Assembly: GCA_964370855.1 (NCBI GenBank)
Contig: CAYJMF010000003.1
Span: forward strand, 62,001-126,000
Origin: JAKLKS01 sp964370855
Lineage (GTDB): Bacteria; Planctomycetota; JAJSAM01; JAKLKS01
DNA length: 64,000 nucleotides
Direction of reading: 5' to 3'
The notes under the pieces: model-generated
The model's input: only the letters and a program-made list of their open reading frames with translations
The model's database searches: none
What the model was told of the DNA's origin: nothing
In this document: positions 54,088 to 64,000 of the stretch, one piece after another
How positions within the stretch are numbered: the stretch's first letter is position 1
Layout: every line of letters begins with the position of its first letter
Translations under genes and position numbers: made by a program

Positions 54088-54104
54088 GAGCGGCGGGGAG
54101 GGGC

Positions 54105-54710
54105 CTACAGCCAGCCATCCGCCGCCGGGGGGGGGCCGGCGTCGCAGGCGGCCCTGGCGCGGGCGGCGGCCTCGCGGGCCTCCTTCACGGCGGCCACGAG
54201 GGTCGCGGCGTCCTTCTTCGCGATGGCCGACTGCATGGCGGCGAGGGCGGCGTCCACGGCGACGAGCTCCGCGGAGACCCTGGCCGGGATGTCGGCGAGG
54301 GCGTTGACCCGGTCCTCGGCCTCGTTGAGCTTGCGCTGCACGGCCATCACCTTCTGGGCGATCTCGATGCGGCCGAGGATCTCCTGGCGGGTGGAGGGCT
54401 TCTCGAGGAAGTCGTCGCAGCCGGCCCGCAGCGCGTCGAGCTTCGCCTCCTGGCCGGCCTTCCCCGTGACGAGGATGATGTAGGCGTGGGCGATCCCGGC
54501 GTCGGCGCGGACGGCGCGGATGAGCTCGATGCCGGTCATCCCCGGCATCTCGACGTCGGAGAGGATGATGTCGGGCTTGCGGTTCCGCGCCTGGGAGAGC
54601 CCCGTCTCGCCGTTGGCGGCGAGGAAGACGTCGTGCCCCTCGAGGCGGATCATGGTCTCGAGGAGGGTCCGGAAGTCGATGTCGTCCTCGACGATGAGGA
54701 TTCGGGGCAC
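54105..54710 (-). CDS. CheY-like response regulator with helical C-terminus
   Basis: A 201-aa protein. Residues 1-120 form a receiver domain: acidic pair in ILIVEDDIDF (D9, D10), phospho-acceptor D52 in DIILSDVEMPG, the T/S switch in ILVTGKAGQ and the conserved Lys in LEKPSTRQEI. The remaining 80 residues are helical and Ala-rich (ALAAMQSAIAKKDAATLVAA), not a DNA-binding or GGDEF domain. It probably works through protein contact. No sensor kinase is adjacent. The GTG at 54710 follows GGGAGG at 8 bases. Confidence 0.9.
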   Translation of the reverse strand: MPRILIVEDDIDFRTLLETMIRLEGHDVFLAANGETGLSQARNRKPDIILSDVEMPGMTGIELIRAVRADAGIAHAYIILVTGKAGQEAKLDALRAGCDDFLEKPSTRQEILGRIEIAQKVMAVQRKLNEAEDRVNALADIPARVSAELVAVDAALAAMQSAIAKKDAATLVAAVKEAREAAARARAACDAGPPPAADGWL

Positions 54711-54842
54711 GGAACTTCCCTCCCTGGGGAGCCGGATCCCGGCACGGCGCCTGCCGCCGCGGCGGGCCCGACGGGGCCCGCTCTCCTCCACCTGCTGATC
54801 CTATCGTCCGGAGGGCCCCGGCGCCGCAGGGTGGCCGGGCGG

Positions 54843-54961
54843 GGCGCCATACCGAACCCGACCCAGATTGGCGGCGGAGGGGGGGCGAGCCATTATCGTC
54901 TGGGGAGAATGGTCCCCGTCCCCCCTCCGCCGCCAATCTGGGTCGGGTTCGGTATGGCGCC
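54843..54961. repeat. Long perfect inverted repeat before the hydantoinase gene
   Basis: Arms of 42 bases (GGCGCCATACCGAACCCGAC onward; right arm ends GGTCGGGTTCGGTATGGCGC C) around a 35-base loop containing CCATTATCGTCTGG. It lies between two divergent genes and ends six bases before the GTG of the hydantoinase. It would form a very stable hairpin in RNA and a cruciform in DNA. Its arms are unrelated in sequence to the other two palindromes. Confidence 0.9.
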
Positions 54962-57900
54962 GTCGCCGTGACCTGGCGGCTGTTCGTGGACGTGGGAGGG
55001 ACCTTCACCGACGGGCTCGCCCTCGGGCCGGGAGGGGAGATCCGCCGGGCCAAGGTCCTGAGCCACGGGGCGCTGCGGGGCGTGGTGGAGGCGCGGGTCG
55101 GCCCCCGGACCCTCCGCGTGCGTTGCGGGGCCCCCCTCCCGGCGGGGTTCCTCGCGGGGACGGGGATCCGGCTCCTCGGGGGGGAGGACGGGGAGGTCGC
55201 GGTCCTCGCCCACGGGGAGGACGGCACCGTGACGCTCTCCGCCGACGCCCCCGCCGGCGCCCTCCCCGGCACCCCCTTCGAGGCCCGCTCCGGGGAGGAG
55301 GCGCCGGTGCTGGCGGCGCGGCTCCTGACGGGGACCCTGCCGGGGAGGCCGCTCCCGCCCCTTTCCATGCGCCTGGCCACGACACGGGGGACCAACGCCC
55401 TGCTGGAGCGGCGGTTCCCGCCCGTGGCGGCCTTCCTGACGGAGGGCCACGGCGACCTCCTCGAGATCGGCACGCAGCAGCGGCCCGACCTCTTCGCGCT
55501 CCGGGTGGAGAAGCCGCTCCCCCTCCACGCCGCCGTCTTCGAGGTGCCGGGGCGGCTCGACGCCGCGGGCCGGGAGGTCCGCCCCCTCGACCTCGCCGCC
55601 GTCCGCGCCGGGGCCCGCCGCCTGCGGGAGGAGGGCTTCGCCTCCGCCGCCGTCGCCCTCCTCCACTCCCACCGCGACCCCTCCCACGAGCGGGCCGTCG
55701 GGGCGGCGCTCCGCGGAGAGGGGTTCACGACGGTGGTCCTCTCCGCGGACCTCGACCCCTTCCCCGGCATCCTCGGGCGGGCGACGACGGCCGTCGTGGA
55801 GGCCTGCCTCGCCCCGGTCCTCGGCGCCTACGTCGCGGAGGTGCGCGCCGGCCTCGGCGGCGCCCCGCTCCACCTCATGACCAGCGCCGGCGGCCTCGTG
55901 CGGGCCGGGGATTTCCGCGCCGTGGACGGGCTCCTCAGCGGCCCCGCGGCGGGGGTCGTGGGCGCGGCGCGGGCGGGGAGGAGGGCCTGGTTCCCGCGGG
56001 TGCTCGGCTTCGACATGGGAGGGACGAGCACCGACGTGGCCCGCTTCGACGGGGAGCCGGAGATCCTCTTCGAGCACGGGGTCGGCGACGCCCGCCTCCG
56101 CGCCCCGGCCCTGGCCGTGGAGACCGTGGCCGCGGGAGGGGGATCCGTCTGCTCCGTCGCCGGGGGGGGGCGGCTCGTCGTCGGTCCGGAGAGCGCCGGC
56201 GCACGGCCGGGGCCGGCCTGCTACGGGGCCGGGGGGCCCCTCACCTTGACCGACGTCAACCTCCTCCTCGGGCGGCTCGCCCCGGACCGCTTCGAGATCC
56301 CCCTGGATCCCGCCGCCGCGGAGGCGGCCCTCGGGAGGGTGCTCGAAGCCCTCCGCGCGGCCGGCGGGGGCGACCCCGGGGCGGAGGAGGTGCTCGAGGG
56401 GTTCCTCGCCATCGCCGAGGAGCGCATGGCCGGGGCCATCGGCTCGGTGTCGGTGCGCCGGGGGTTCGACCCCGCGGACCACGCGCTGGTCGCCTTCGGC
56501 GGGGCCGGGGGCCAGCACGCCTGCGCCGTGGCGGATCGCCTGGGCATGGGGACCGTCGTCGTGCCCCCGGAGGCGGGCCTCCTCAGCGCCCGGGGGCTGG
56601 CGGCGGCGCGGGTGGAGCGGTTCGCGGGGCGCCAGGTGCTGCGCCCCCTCGCGGAGGCGGGGCCGGAACTCCCGGCCCTGCTGGCGGAGCTCGGCGCCGG
56701 GGCCGCGGCGGCGGTGGCGGCGGAGGGGATCCCGGCGGAGGCCGTGGAGGTGCGGCGGCGGATCATCGAGATGCGCTTCGCGGGGCAGGACGCGGGGCTT
56801 CCCGTGGAGGTCGCGGATCCGGCGCGGTGCGGGGAGGCGTTCCTCGAGCGCTACCGCTCCACCTTCGGCGAACCGCCGGCGGGGCGGGCCGTCGAGGTCG
56901 TGGCGGCGCGGGTCGTCGCCGCGGCGCGGGCGGAGGAGGAGCCCCCCGCGCCTCCCTCCCCTCCCCCCTTCGAGGCTTCCCCCGCGGGGAGCGCCCGGGC
57001 CTGGATCGGGGGGCGGCCCGAGGAGGCGGCCCGCTTCGATCGGGAGGCGCTCGCGCCGGGGGCGCGCCTGGCCGGCCCCGCGGTGGTGGCGGAGCGGTTC
57101 GGGACGACGGTGGTGCGGCGGGGGTGGACCCTCGCGGTGGACGGGGAGGGGGCGCTGGTGCTCCGGCGGGACGGCGGCGCGGGCGGGGCGGCGGCGGCTT
57201 GCGCGGGCGCGTCCGTCCGTGGGAGGCCCGAGGCGGCGGAGCGGGAGCTCTTCACCCACCGGTTCGAGGCCGTGGCCCGGGAGATGGGCGAGATGCTGCG
57301 GCGCACGGCGGTCTCCGTGAACGTGAAGGAGCGGCTCGACTTCTCCTGCGCCGTGCTCGACCCCGCGGGGTTCCTCGTGGTGAACGCCCCCCACATCCCC
57401 GTGCACCTCGGGTCGCTGGGGCTCTGCGTCCGGACCGTGGCGGCGGCGGCGCGGCCGGGGCCCGGGGACGTGGTCGTCGTCAACCACCCGGCCTTCGGGG
57501 GGAGCCACCTCCCCGACGTGACGGTGCTGGAGGCCGTCGCCGACGACGCGGGCGAGCCCCTCGGCTTCGTCGCGGCGAGGGCCCACCACGCCGAGATCGG
57601 CGGCATCCGGCCGGGGTCGCTCCCGACGGACGCGCGCTCGCTGGCCGAGGAGGGGGTGGTGATCCCGCCGACCTTCGCGGTGCGGGGGGGGCGGGCGCGG
57701 TGGGAGGCGATCCGCGCCCTCCTCCTCGGGGGGCCCCATCCGACGCGGGCCGTGGAGGACAACATGGCCGACCTCCGCGCCGCGGCGGCGGCCTGCCGGC
57801 GGGGGGCGGAGGCGCTGCGGGCGCTCGCGCGGGCCCACGGGAGCGGGACGGTGCTGCGGCGCATGGGGACCCTCCAGGACCTCGCCGCGGAGCTCGCCGG

Positions 57901-58769
57901 GGCGGCCCTGGCGCGGCTCGGGGAAGGGCGGCGGGAGGCGGAGGAGCGGCTCGACGACGGGACCCCCGTCCGCGTCGCCGTGGAGGTGCGGGAGGGGCGG
58001 GCGCGCATCGACTTCACGGGCTCCGGGCCCGTGCATCACGGGTGCCTCAACGCGACGCCTGCGGTGGTGCGGAGCGCCGTGCTCTACGCCGTGCGCCTGC
58101 TGGTGGACCGGCCGCTCCCCCTCAACGAGGGGCTGCTGCGGCGCGTGGAGGTCGTCCTTCCGGAGGGGTTCCTCAATCCCCCCTTCCCGGCGGACCCGGC
58201 CCTCTGCCCCGCCGTCGTCGGGGGGAACGTGGAGACGAGCCAGCGGCTCGTGGACGCGCTGCTCTCCGCCTTCGGGGCGGCGGCGGCGAGCCAGGGGACC
58301 ATGAACAACCTCGCCTTCGGGAACGGGCGGTTCGGGTTCTACGAGACCGTGGGCGGCGGCACCGGGGCGGGGCCCGGGTTCCACGGGGCCTCGGCGGTGC
58401 ACAGCCACATGACCAACACGCGCATCACCGACGCCGAGGTGCTGGAGGCGCGCTGTCCCGTGCGCGTGGAGCGCTTCGCGGTGCGGCGCGGGAGCGGCGG
58501 CGCGGGGCGGTGGCGGGGCGGGGACGGGATCCTGCGGGAGCTCCTGTTCCTCGAGGAGTGCGAGGTCTCCTTCCTCGGCGAGCGGCGGCGGGCCGGTCCA
58601 CCGGGGATGGAGGGCGGGGGGGCCGGGGCGCCGGGCCGGCAGCGCGTCGTGCGGGCCGACGGGACCGTCGAGGAGCTCCCCGGCGCGGCCTCGGTCACCC
58701 TGCGCACCGGCGACCGCTTCCTCCTCGAAACCCCCGGCGGCGGGGGGTGGGGGGGGGAGGGGGAAAGTC

Positions 58770-59013
<244 letters not shown>

Positions 59014-59035
59014 CCCCCCTCACCCCTCCCCTCCC

Positions 59036-60502
59036 CTACTCCTCCGCGAGGAGCCAGGCGAGGGCGGCCAGGACGGCGGCGCAGCGGTCGAGCTCGGCGG
59101 GGACGACCTTGTCGATGGTGTCCCGGCGGGTGTGGTGGATGTCGAAGTACTTCGCCATGTCCACCACGAGGCCGACCTGGGGGACGCCGGCGGGGGCCAT
59201 GGGACCGATGTCCGCTCCGCCGCCGCCGTCCTCGACGCGGTCGGCGTCCACGGAACCGAGCAGCGCCGCCGCGGAGCGGAGGCGGGCGCGGAAGGCCTCC
59301 ATGCGCTCCCGCACGCCGGGGGGGGCGTCGGCGGGGACCGGGGGCGTGGAGAAGCCGAGGGGGCGGAAGGCTCCGGAATCGGCCTCGATGGCGGCGACGT
59401 GGAACGGGAGCTCCGCGTCGTGGTCCCGGGCGTAGGCGCGGCCCCCGGCGAGGCCGTTCTCCTCGTTGGTGAAGAGGACGACGCGGATCGTCCGGCGGGG
59501 GCGGAGGCCGAGGGATCGGAGGAGGCGCAGGGCCTCCATGGCCGCCACGCAGGGGCCGCCGTCGTCGTGGGCCCCCTCGCCGACGTCCCAGGAATCGAGG
59601 TGGCCGCCCACGACCACGATCTCCCGGGGGAGCTCCCGGCCGACGATTTCCCCCACCACGTTGGCGGAGAGGGCGTCGGGATGGCGGCGCGCCCCCATGG
59701 AGAGCCGCACCCGGACCGGCGTGCCCGCGGCGAGGAGCCCCTCGAGGCGCTCCGCCTCGGCGACGGTGACCGCGGCGGCGGTGATGCGCGGGGCGTCCTC
59801 GGCGTAGCGGAGCATCCCCGTGTGGGGCGTGTCCCGATCTCCGTCGGTGACGGAGCGGACGAGGACCGCCGCCGCCCCGAGCCGCGCGGCACGGCTCGCC
59901 CCGTTCACGCGGTAGGCGACGGCCTCGCCGTAGCCGGCCCCCTCCACGGGGTCGAAGGGGCGCATGGGGAAGGTGAAGAGGACGACCTTCCCGCGCACCG
60001 CGCCGCCGAGGACATCGAGGGCGGCGAAGTCCCGCGCCGCGACGAGGTCCGCCTCGATCCCCTCCGGGGGCGTCCCCTCGGAATCCCCGAGCCCGAGGAG
60101 GTCGAGGGGGACCCAGGAGCCGCCGGGGCCGGCGCGGAAGGCCCCCGCCTCCCGACCCCGCTCCCAGCGGGGCACCATCACCCCCTCGGCACGGACGTTC
60201 TCCTGCCCGTCGGCGCGCAGGGTCTCGACGGCCCAGGCGACGGCCCGATCCAGCTCCGTGGATCCGCTCAGCCGGTGGCCGATGTTCCCGCAGAGATCCC
60301 GCAGCCGCTCCATGGCCCGGGAGCGGGTGCGGGCCGCCTCGAGGATGCGCTCCACCGTCGCCCCGTGGCGCGGCGCGAGGGAGCCGGGGAGGAAGGGCGC
60401 CTCCCCGTGCCCGCAGGGGGATGGGACCGCCGAGACGCAGCCCGCGGCGAGGAGGAGGGGAAGGAGGGGAAGCAGGGGGATCCGGCGGCGTGGCTGTTCC
60501 AT
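59036..60502 (-). CDS. M28-family metallopeptidase, lipoprotein
   Basis: A 488-aa protein with a lipoprotein signal (PLLPLLPLLLAAGCVSAV; Cys about residue 22). The middle part has a PA-like insert (GKVVLFTFPMRPFDPVEGAG). The M28 di-zinc site follows: H301 in VGGHLDSWDVGEGAHDDGGP with the second Asp, EE in FTNEENGLAGG, D in IEADSGAF and H in DIHHTRRDTID. It should be an exported aminopeptidase or carboxypeptidase (glutamate carboxypeptidase-like). The ATG at 60502 lies 16 bases after the stop of the MscS gene, so the two form an operon. Confidence 0.92.
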   Translation of the reverse strand: MEQPRRRIPLLPLLPLLLAAGCVSAVPSPCGHGEAPFLPGSLAPRHGATVERILEAARTRSRAMERLRDLCGNIGHRLSGSTELDRAVAWAVETLRADGQENVRAEGVMVPRWERGREAGAFRAGPGGSWVPLDLLGLGDSEGTPPEGIEADLVAARDFAALDVLGGAVRGKVVLFTFPMRPFDPVEGAGYGEAVAYRVNGASRAARLGAAAVLVRSVTDGDRDTPHTGMLRYAEDAPRITAAAVTVAEAERLEGLLAAGTPVRVRLSMGARRHPDALSANVVGEIVGRELPREIVVVGGHLDSWDVGEGAHDDGGPCVAAMEALRLLRSLGLRPRRTIRVVLFTNEENGLAGGRAYARDHDAELPFHVAAIEADSGAFRPLGFSTPPVPADAPPGVRERMEAFRARLRSAAALLGSVDADRVEDGGGGADIGPMAPAGVPQVGLVVDMAKYFDIHHTRRDTIDKVVPAELDRCAAVLAALAWLLAEE

Positions 60503-60518
60503 CCCGGGAGGATACCGG

Positions 60519-62300
60519 TCAACCCCCGTCGTCGCCGAGGTTGGCCCCGTCGGGCGGGGCATCCGAGTCCGTGGACCAGCGGCCCGTGCCTCCGGGGGAG
60601 GACCTCTCCCCTCCCTTCCCGAACTTCCGCAGGACGGCGTCGAGTTCGTCGAGGGGCTTGCGCTCCGTCGAAGCCGGGGGCCGCTCCGGCGTGGACTCCA
60701 GGTGGAGCGTCTGGGTCGGGAACGCGAAACCGACGCCCAGCTCCTCTGCCAGCCGGAGCACTTCGATCATGAAGTTCTGCCGCTCGCGCAGCTCGGCCCC
60801 CCAGTCGGGCACCTTGAAGAACACGTAGACCAGGATGTCCAGGGAGGCGGCACCCCAGTCGTTGAGGTGGACGTGGAACCCCTCCTGGCGCATGTGCGGG
60901 TTGGCCTTCACGATCCCCCGGATCCCCGCGCAGAAGGCCTCGATGCGGCGCGGCGGCGTGTCGTAGCGGATCCCGATGACGGTCCGGAACCGGCGCCAGG
61001 TGCGGCGCCCGAAGTTGTCCACGGGGGAGGTGGCGACCTTGGAGTTGGGCACGCTCACGAGGGAGTCGTAGAAGGTGCGCACCCGCGTCGAGCGGAAGCC
61101 GACCTCCTCCACGGTCCCGTCCACCCCGTTCACGTTGATCCAGTCCCCCACCTGGAAGGGCTTGTCGAGGAAGACCGTCACGGAGCCGAAGAGGTTGGCG
61201 ATGGTGTCCTGGGCGGCGAAGGCGATGCCGAGGCCCGCAACGCCGAGGCCGGTCACGAGGGCGGTGATGTTGATGTTGAGGTTGTCGAGGATGAAGAGGA
61301 CGCCGCCGGCGGTGACGAGGATCTTGATGCTCTTCCGCGCCAGCGGGACGAGCTGGTCGTCGAGCTTCGATTCCGTCCTCGCCGCGGCCTCGGCGAGTTT
61401 CGCCCCGACGACGTCGGCCAGCCCGTAGCAGACGAGCACCGCGCCGAGGGAGGCGAAGAACTTCCCGACGACGAAGCTGAGCCACTCGAAGGGGATGGGC
61501 CGCAGGGGGAGTTCCAGGAGCGGGGTGCCCGCCACGATGACCGCGGCGACGGCGAACAGCCCGATGGGCCGGCTCGCCCGGTCGGCCTGGAGGGAGGATT
61601 CCGCCCCCCACCCCTTCTTCCGGAGTGTCCCGGACAGGATGAGGTGGGCGGCGAAGGCCACGACCCGGTGGGCGAGCCAGGAGAGGAGGAACAGGAGGAC
61701 GAGGCCGAGCCACTGCCAGTGGTGGAGCCACAGGGCGCTGCCCTTGAGGGCGGACGGCACGTACTTCTGGAGGCTGAAGATCTCGTAGCGGACGGCTCCC
61801 GTGGCGGCGAATGCCTCCCGCATCGCCTCCGCCCGGGAGACCGTGTCCGCGGTGAAGAACCACCGGCCGTCCACGGCGGCGGCCGTGACGGGCCCGACGG
61901 TCGTGCGCAGCGTCCACGTCACCCGCGCCCCTAGGTCGGGGGCGGCGGGGATGGCGGAGACGTCCACCTTTCCGTGGAAATCGAGGACGTCCTTCAGGAG
62001 GAGCGCGGCCCGCCGCCCCGCCTCCGCCCTTTCGTCCTCGGGGATCTCCGAGAGGTCGAGGAGCGCCACGGCGTCCTTCATCCGCTCCGGGCGCTCGCGC
62101 TTCGTCGCGTCGTTGACGGCGCGGAGGAACTCCTCGAAGAGGGAGCGGGGGGAATCGGGGCCGGCGGCCGCGGCGGCCTCCGCGGGGGGCGGGGCCGGCG
62201 GTGCCGGCGGGGCGTCCTGTGCGAAGGCGCCGGTGAGGCCGATCCAGGCGCCGAACCCCACGAGAAGAACCGCGATCAGTATTCGAAACCGGAAACTCAT
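60519..62300 (-). CDS. MscS-family mechanosensitive ion channel
   Basis: A 593-aa protein: signal peptide (ILIAVLLVGFGAWIGLTGAF), a Pro/Ala-rich linker and a 130-residue periplasmic domain. Then come four to five membrane helices (WLGLVLLFLLSWLAHRVVAF; LFAVAAVIVAGTPLLELPLR). The MscS core is unmistakable: GLGVAGLGIAFAAQDTIANL pore helix, FLDKPFQVGDWINVNGVDGT and VEEVGFRSTRVRTFYDSLVS. It releases solutes on hypo-osmotic shock. It has a longer N-terminal domain than E. coli MscS. It heads an operon with the M28 peptidase. Confidence 0.93.
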   Translation of the reverse strand: MSFRFRILIAVLLVGFGAWIGLTGAFAQDAPPAPPAPPPAEAAAAAGPDSPRSLFEEFLRAVNDATKRERPERMKDAVALLDLSEIPEDERAEAGRRAALLLKDVLDFHGKVDVSAIPAAPDLGARVTWTLRTTVGPVTAAAVDGRWFFTADTVSRAEAMREAFAATGAVRYEIFSLQKYVPSALKGSALWLHHWQWLGLVLLFLLSWLAHRVVAFAAHLILSGTLRKKGWGAESSLQADRASRPIGLFAVAAVIVAGTPLLELPLRPIPFEWLSFVVGKFFASLGAVLVCYGLADVVGAKLAEAAARTESKLDDQLVPLARKSIKILVTAGGVLFILDNLNINITALVTGLGVAGLGIAFAAQDTIANLFGSVTVFLDKPFQVGDWINVNGVDGTVEEVGFRSTRVRTFYDSLVSVPNSKVATSPVDNFGRRTWRRFRTVIGIRYDTPPRRIEAFCAGIRGIVKANPHMRQEGFHVHLNDWGAASLDILVYVFFKVPDWGAELRERQNFMIEVLRLAEELGVGFAFPTQTLHLESTPERPPASTERKPLDELDAVLRKFGKGGERSSPGGTGRWSTDSDAPPDGANLGDDGG

Positions 62301-62318
62301 CGGATCCCGAAGGATACG

Positions 62319-62433
62319 GCGAAAGAGGCGGGGACGTTCTCAAGTTATAAAGTTATTCCCACTCCCCCCTCGGCGTGGCCGGGGTCGACTGTGGAATAAC
62401 TTTATAACTTGAGAACGTCCCCGCCTCTTTCGC
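62319..62433. repeat. AT-rich core palindrome, copy 2
   Basis: Arms of 41 bases: GCGAAAGAGGC then the same 30-base core as copy 1 (GGGGACGTTCTCAAGTTATA and AAGTTATTCC), complement at 62393-62433, loop 33 bases. The outer 11 bases on each side pair with each other but differ from copy 1. It lies between the stop of the DUF151 gene (2 bases away) and the start of the MscS gene, so it may act as a terminator or as an mRNA stabiliser. Confidence 0.92.
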
Positions 62434-62435
62434 GC

Positions 62436-62834
62436 CTACTTCTCGGCGGCTTCGGCGAGGACGGAGTCGGCGACGAAGATGGGGCAGCCGGTGCGGACGG
62501 CCAGGGCGACGGCGTCGCTCGGGCGGGCGTCCACCTTGACGGTCTCCGTGTCGCGACGGAGGTGGAGGGAGGCGAAGTAGGTCCCCTCCTTGAGGTCCGT
62601 GATCTCCACCCGCTCGAGGTGGGAGCCGGATGCCTCCACGACGGCGGCCAGCAGGTCGTGGGTCATGGGCCGGGGGAAGGCCTGCCGCCGCACGGTCCGG
62701 TCGATGGCCCGGGCCTCGAAGCGCCCGATGAGGATGGGGAAGATCCGCCCCTCCCCGTTCTTCTCCCGGAGGAAGATGTACTGCTCCTCGGCGGTGTCGC
62801 GGAGGACGATGCGGCTCAGTTCACACTCCTGCAT
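62436..62834 (-). CDS. DUF151 / bifunctional nuclease-family protein
   Basis: A 132-aa protein covering one BFN domain: VLRDTAEEQYIFLREKNGEG, FPILIGRFEARAIDR, RPMTHDLLAAVVEASGSHLE and VDARPSDAVALAVRTGCPIF. The RPSDAVALA motif is the family hallmark. The domain has reported nuclease activity in some organisms, and its cellular role is unclear. The ATG at 62834 gives the usual N-terminus. It is divergent from the asparaginase gene. Confidence 0.92.
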   Translation of the reverse strand: MQECELSRIVLRDTAEEQYIFLREKNGEGRIFPILIGRFEARAIDRTVRRQAFPRPMTHDLLAAVVEASGSHLERVEITDLKEGTYFASLHLRRDTETVKVDARPSDAVALAVRTGCPIFVADSVLAEAAEK

Positions 62835-62933
62835 CGATTCCGATCCTACCCCCCGCAGCCGTGACATGGGATGCCCGAAACCCCTGCCGAAACTGCGGGA
62901 AAGCCTCCGGAACGCCGATAGGCTGGATCGGCT

Positions 62934-63983
62934 ATGAACCAGCATGTCACCGTGGACGTCCATCGTGGGGGGCACGTCGAGTCCCGCCACCTCTGCTCCG
63001 TGGCCGCCTGGGAGGGGGGCCGCACGGTGCTCGCCCTCGGCGACGTCCGCCACCCCGTGTTCATGCGCTCCTCGGCCAAGCCCTTCCAGGCGCTGGCCTT
63101 CGTCCTTTCCGGCGCCGCGGACCGATTCAAGGTGACGGAGGAGGAGCTGGCCGTCGCCTGCGCCTCCCACGGCGCCGAGGAGATCCACGTCCGCACCGTC
63201 CGCTCCCTCCTCGCCCGGGCCGGCCTCGACCCCTCCGTGCTCGGCTGCGGCGCCCACGCCCCGGCCTGCAACGGGGCCAACCTCGACCTCGCCCGCTCCG
63301 GCGGCAAGCCCTCGGCCATCCACAACAACTGCTCCGGCAAGCACGCCGCCATGGTGATGACCTGCCTCCACATGGGGGCCCCCCTGGACACCTACCTGGA
63401 GATGGAGCACCCCCTCCAGGTCCTCAACCGCCGCCACCTCACCCTCTTCGCCGGCATGGAGCCGGAGGTGATCGTGCTCGGCGTGGACGGCTGCAGCGCG
63501 CCGAACTTCGCCCTCCCCCTCGAGAACCAGGCCCGGGCCTTCGCAAACCTCGCGAAGCCCGAGGCCTCCCTCCCCCCGCCCTTCGCCGCCGCCGCGCGCC
63601 GCATCACGAAGGCCATGATGAACCACCCCCGCCTCATCGCCTGGGAGGGGGCCGGCGACGCCGCCCTCATGGGCGCCATCCCCGGGCGGTTCGTGTCGAA
63701 GCTCGGCGCCGAGGGGGTGCAGGGAGTCGGCGTCCCCGGCCGCGGTCTCGGCATCGCTCTCAAGGTGGAGGACGGCGGCGCCCGCCCCCGCATCCCCCTC
63801 ACGCTCGCCCTCCTCATCGAGGCCGGCGTCATCACCGCCGCCGAGGCCGCCGCCGTGGGCGAGCCGGGGGAGCTCGTCGTGCGCAACATCCGCGGGGTCG
63901 AGGTCGGCCACATGACGGTGAAGCTCCCCCCGGAAACGGCGGCGCTGCTGAAGAAGGCACCGGGGGTAGAATCCGCGGCGTGA
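62934..63983 (+). CDS. L-asparaginase, COG4448 (Rhizobium type II-like)
   Basis: A 349-aa protein with the serine-hydrolase-like motifs of this family: FMRSSAKPFQ (residues 43-52), ACASHGAEEIH (75-85), NNCSGKHAAM (131-140) and LGVDGCSAPNF (182-192). It converts asparagine to aspartate and ammonia in the cytoplasm; there is no signal peptide. It is unrelated in fold to the E. coli enzymes. The ATG at 62934 is supported by the conserved N-terminus. The stop overlaps the next gene's GTG (GTGA), so it heads an operon leaving the window. Confidence 0.92.
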   Translation: MNQHVTVDVHRGGHVESRHLCSVAAWEGGRTVLALGDVRHPVFMRSSAKPFQALAFVLSGAADRFKVTEEELAVACASHGAEEIHVRTVRSLLARAGLDPSVLGCGAHAPACNGANLDLARSGGKPSAIHNNCSGKHAAMVMTCLHMGAPLDTYLEMEHPLQVLNRRHLTLFAGMEPEVIVLGVDGCSAPNFALPLENQARAFANLAKPEASLPPPFAAAARRITKAMMNHPRLIAWEGAGDAALMGAIPGRFVSKLGAEGVQGVGVPGRGLGIALKVEDGGARPRIPLTLALLIEAGVITAAEAAAVGEPGELVVRNIRGVEVGHMTVKLPPETAALLKKAPGVESAA

Positions 63984-64000
63984 AGGCCGTCCGCGCCGTC
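63980..64000 (+). CDS. Start of the next gene (cut by the window edge)
   Basis: GTG at 63980 overlaps the asparaginase stop, and seven codons follow (VKAVRAV). Too short to identify; the coupling is the only evidence. Confidence 0.4.

Overview
The window is a 64 kb piece of a very GC-rich bacterial chromosome with strong G/C third-position bias, GTG starts, and GTGA/ATGA stop-start overlaps. There is no rRNA. Family content (secreted HEAT-repeat proteins, carboxypeptidase-regulatory-like surface proteins, an RHS protein, a fused hydantoinase, and small membrane proteins ending in a KDGKTLFKVPE-type tail) resembles Planctomycetota-like or other deep-branching metagenome-assembled genomes. This placement is an inference. 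A run of 10 N bases (58843-58852) between poly-G and poly-C shows the sequence is a scaffold.

Left part, 1-17.6 kb: a defence island. It opens with a type I restriction-modification operon (3' end of hsdM, hsdS, hsdR) that carries a fourth overlapping gene for a PD-(D/E)xK-type protein. On the opposite strand follows a compact RNA-repair operon read leftward: Hen1 (3'-terminal RNA 2'-O-methyltransferase), two predicted nucleotidyltransferases, and the three-domain kinase-phosphatase-ligase Pnkp. A zinc-ribbon gene lies upstream. Then comes a Gabija-like pair: gajA (OLD-family ATPase-TOPRIM nuclease) and gajB (UvrD-like helicase). DNA restriction, phage-sensing nuclease/helicase and RNA repair thus lie side by side.

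17.6-29 kb: accessory DNA. A 5'-truncated, phage-structural-looking fragment is joined to the end of a SEC-C protein gene. After it lie a secreted V8-like serine protease, an H-NS/H1-like basic protein, and a leftward cluster of unrecognised genes (excisionase-type HTH, RHH plus zinc-site protein, large helical protein, 329-aa and 126-aa proteins, 410-aa protein). An IS21-like remnant and a frameshifted double-HTH gene end this part.

29-38 kb: a leftward surface/RHS locus. It holds a 1333-aa secreted RHS protein with a C-terminal HExxH motif, a second YD-like membrane protein, and a carboxypeptidase-regulatory-like surface protein. Gene fragments and a short dispersed repeat lie nearby, followed by tRNA-Ser(UGA).

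38-48 kb: a decayed mobile zone. It has an N-terminally broken tyrosine recombinase, three copies of the same 3' gene tail, a TerB-like zinc-ribbon protein, HEAT-repeat secreted proteins, and a roughly 270 bp direct repeat containing HicB-like genes on both sides of a 901-aa secreted protein gene.

48-64 kb: more ordinary chromosome. It carries a di-haem cytochrome, a DUF2959 lipoprotein, an ABC-F ATPase, a response regulator, a fused hydantoinase/oxoprolinase, an M28 peptidase plus MscS channel pair, a DUF151 nuclease-family protein and an asparaginase. Three long, near-perfect palindromes lie in its intergenic spaces. Two of them share an AT-rich core.
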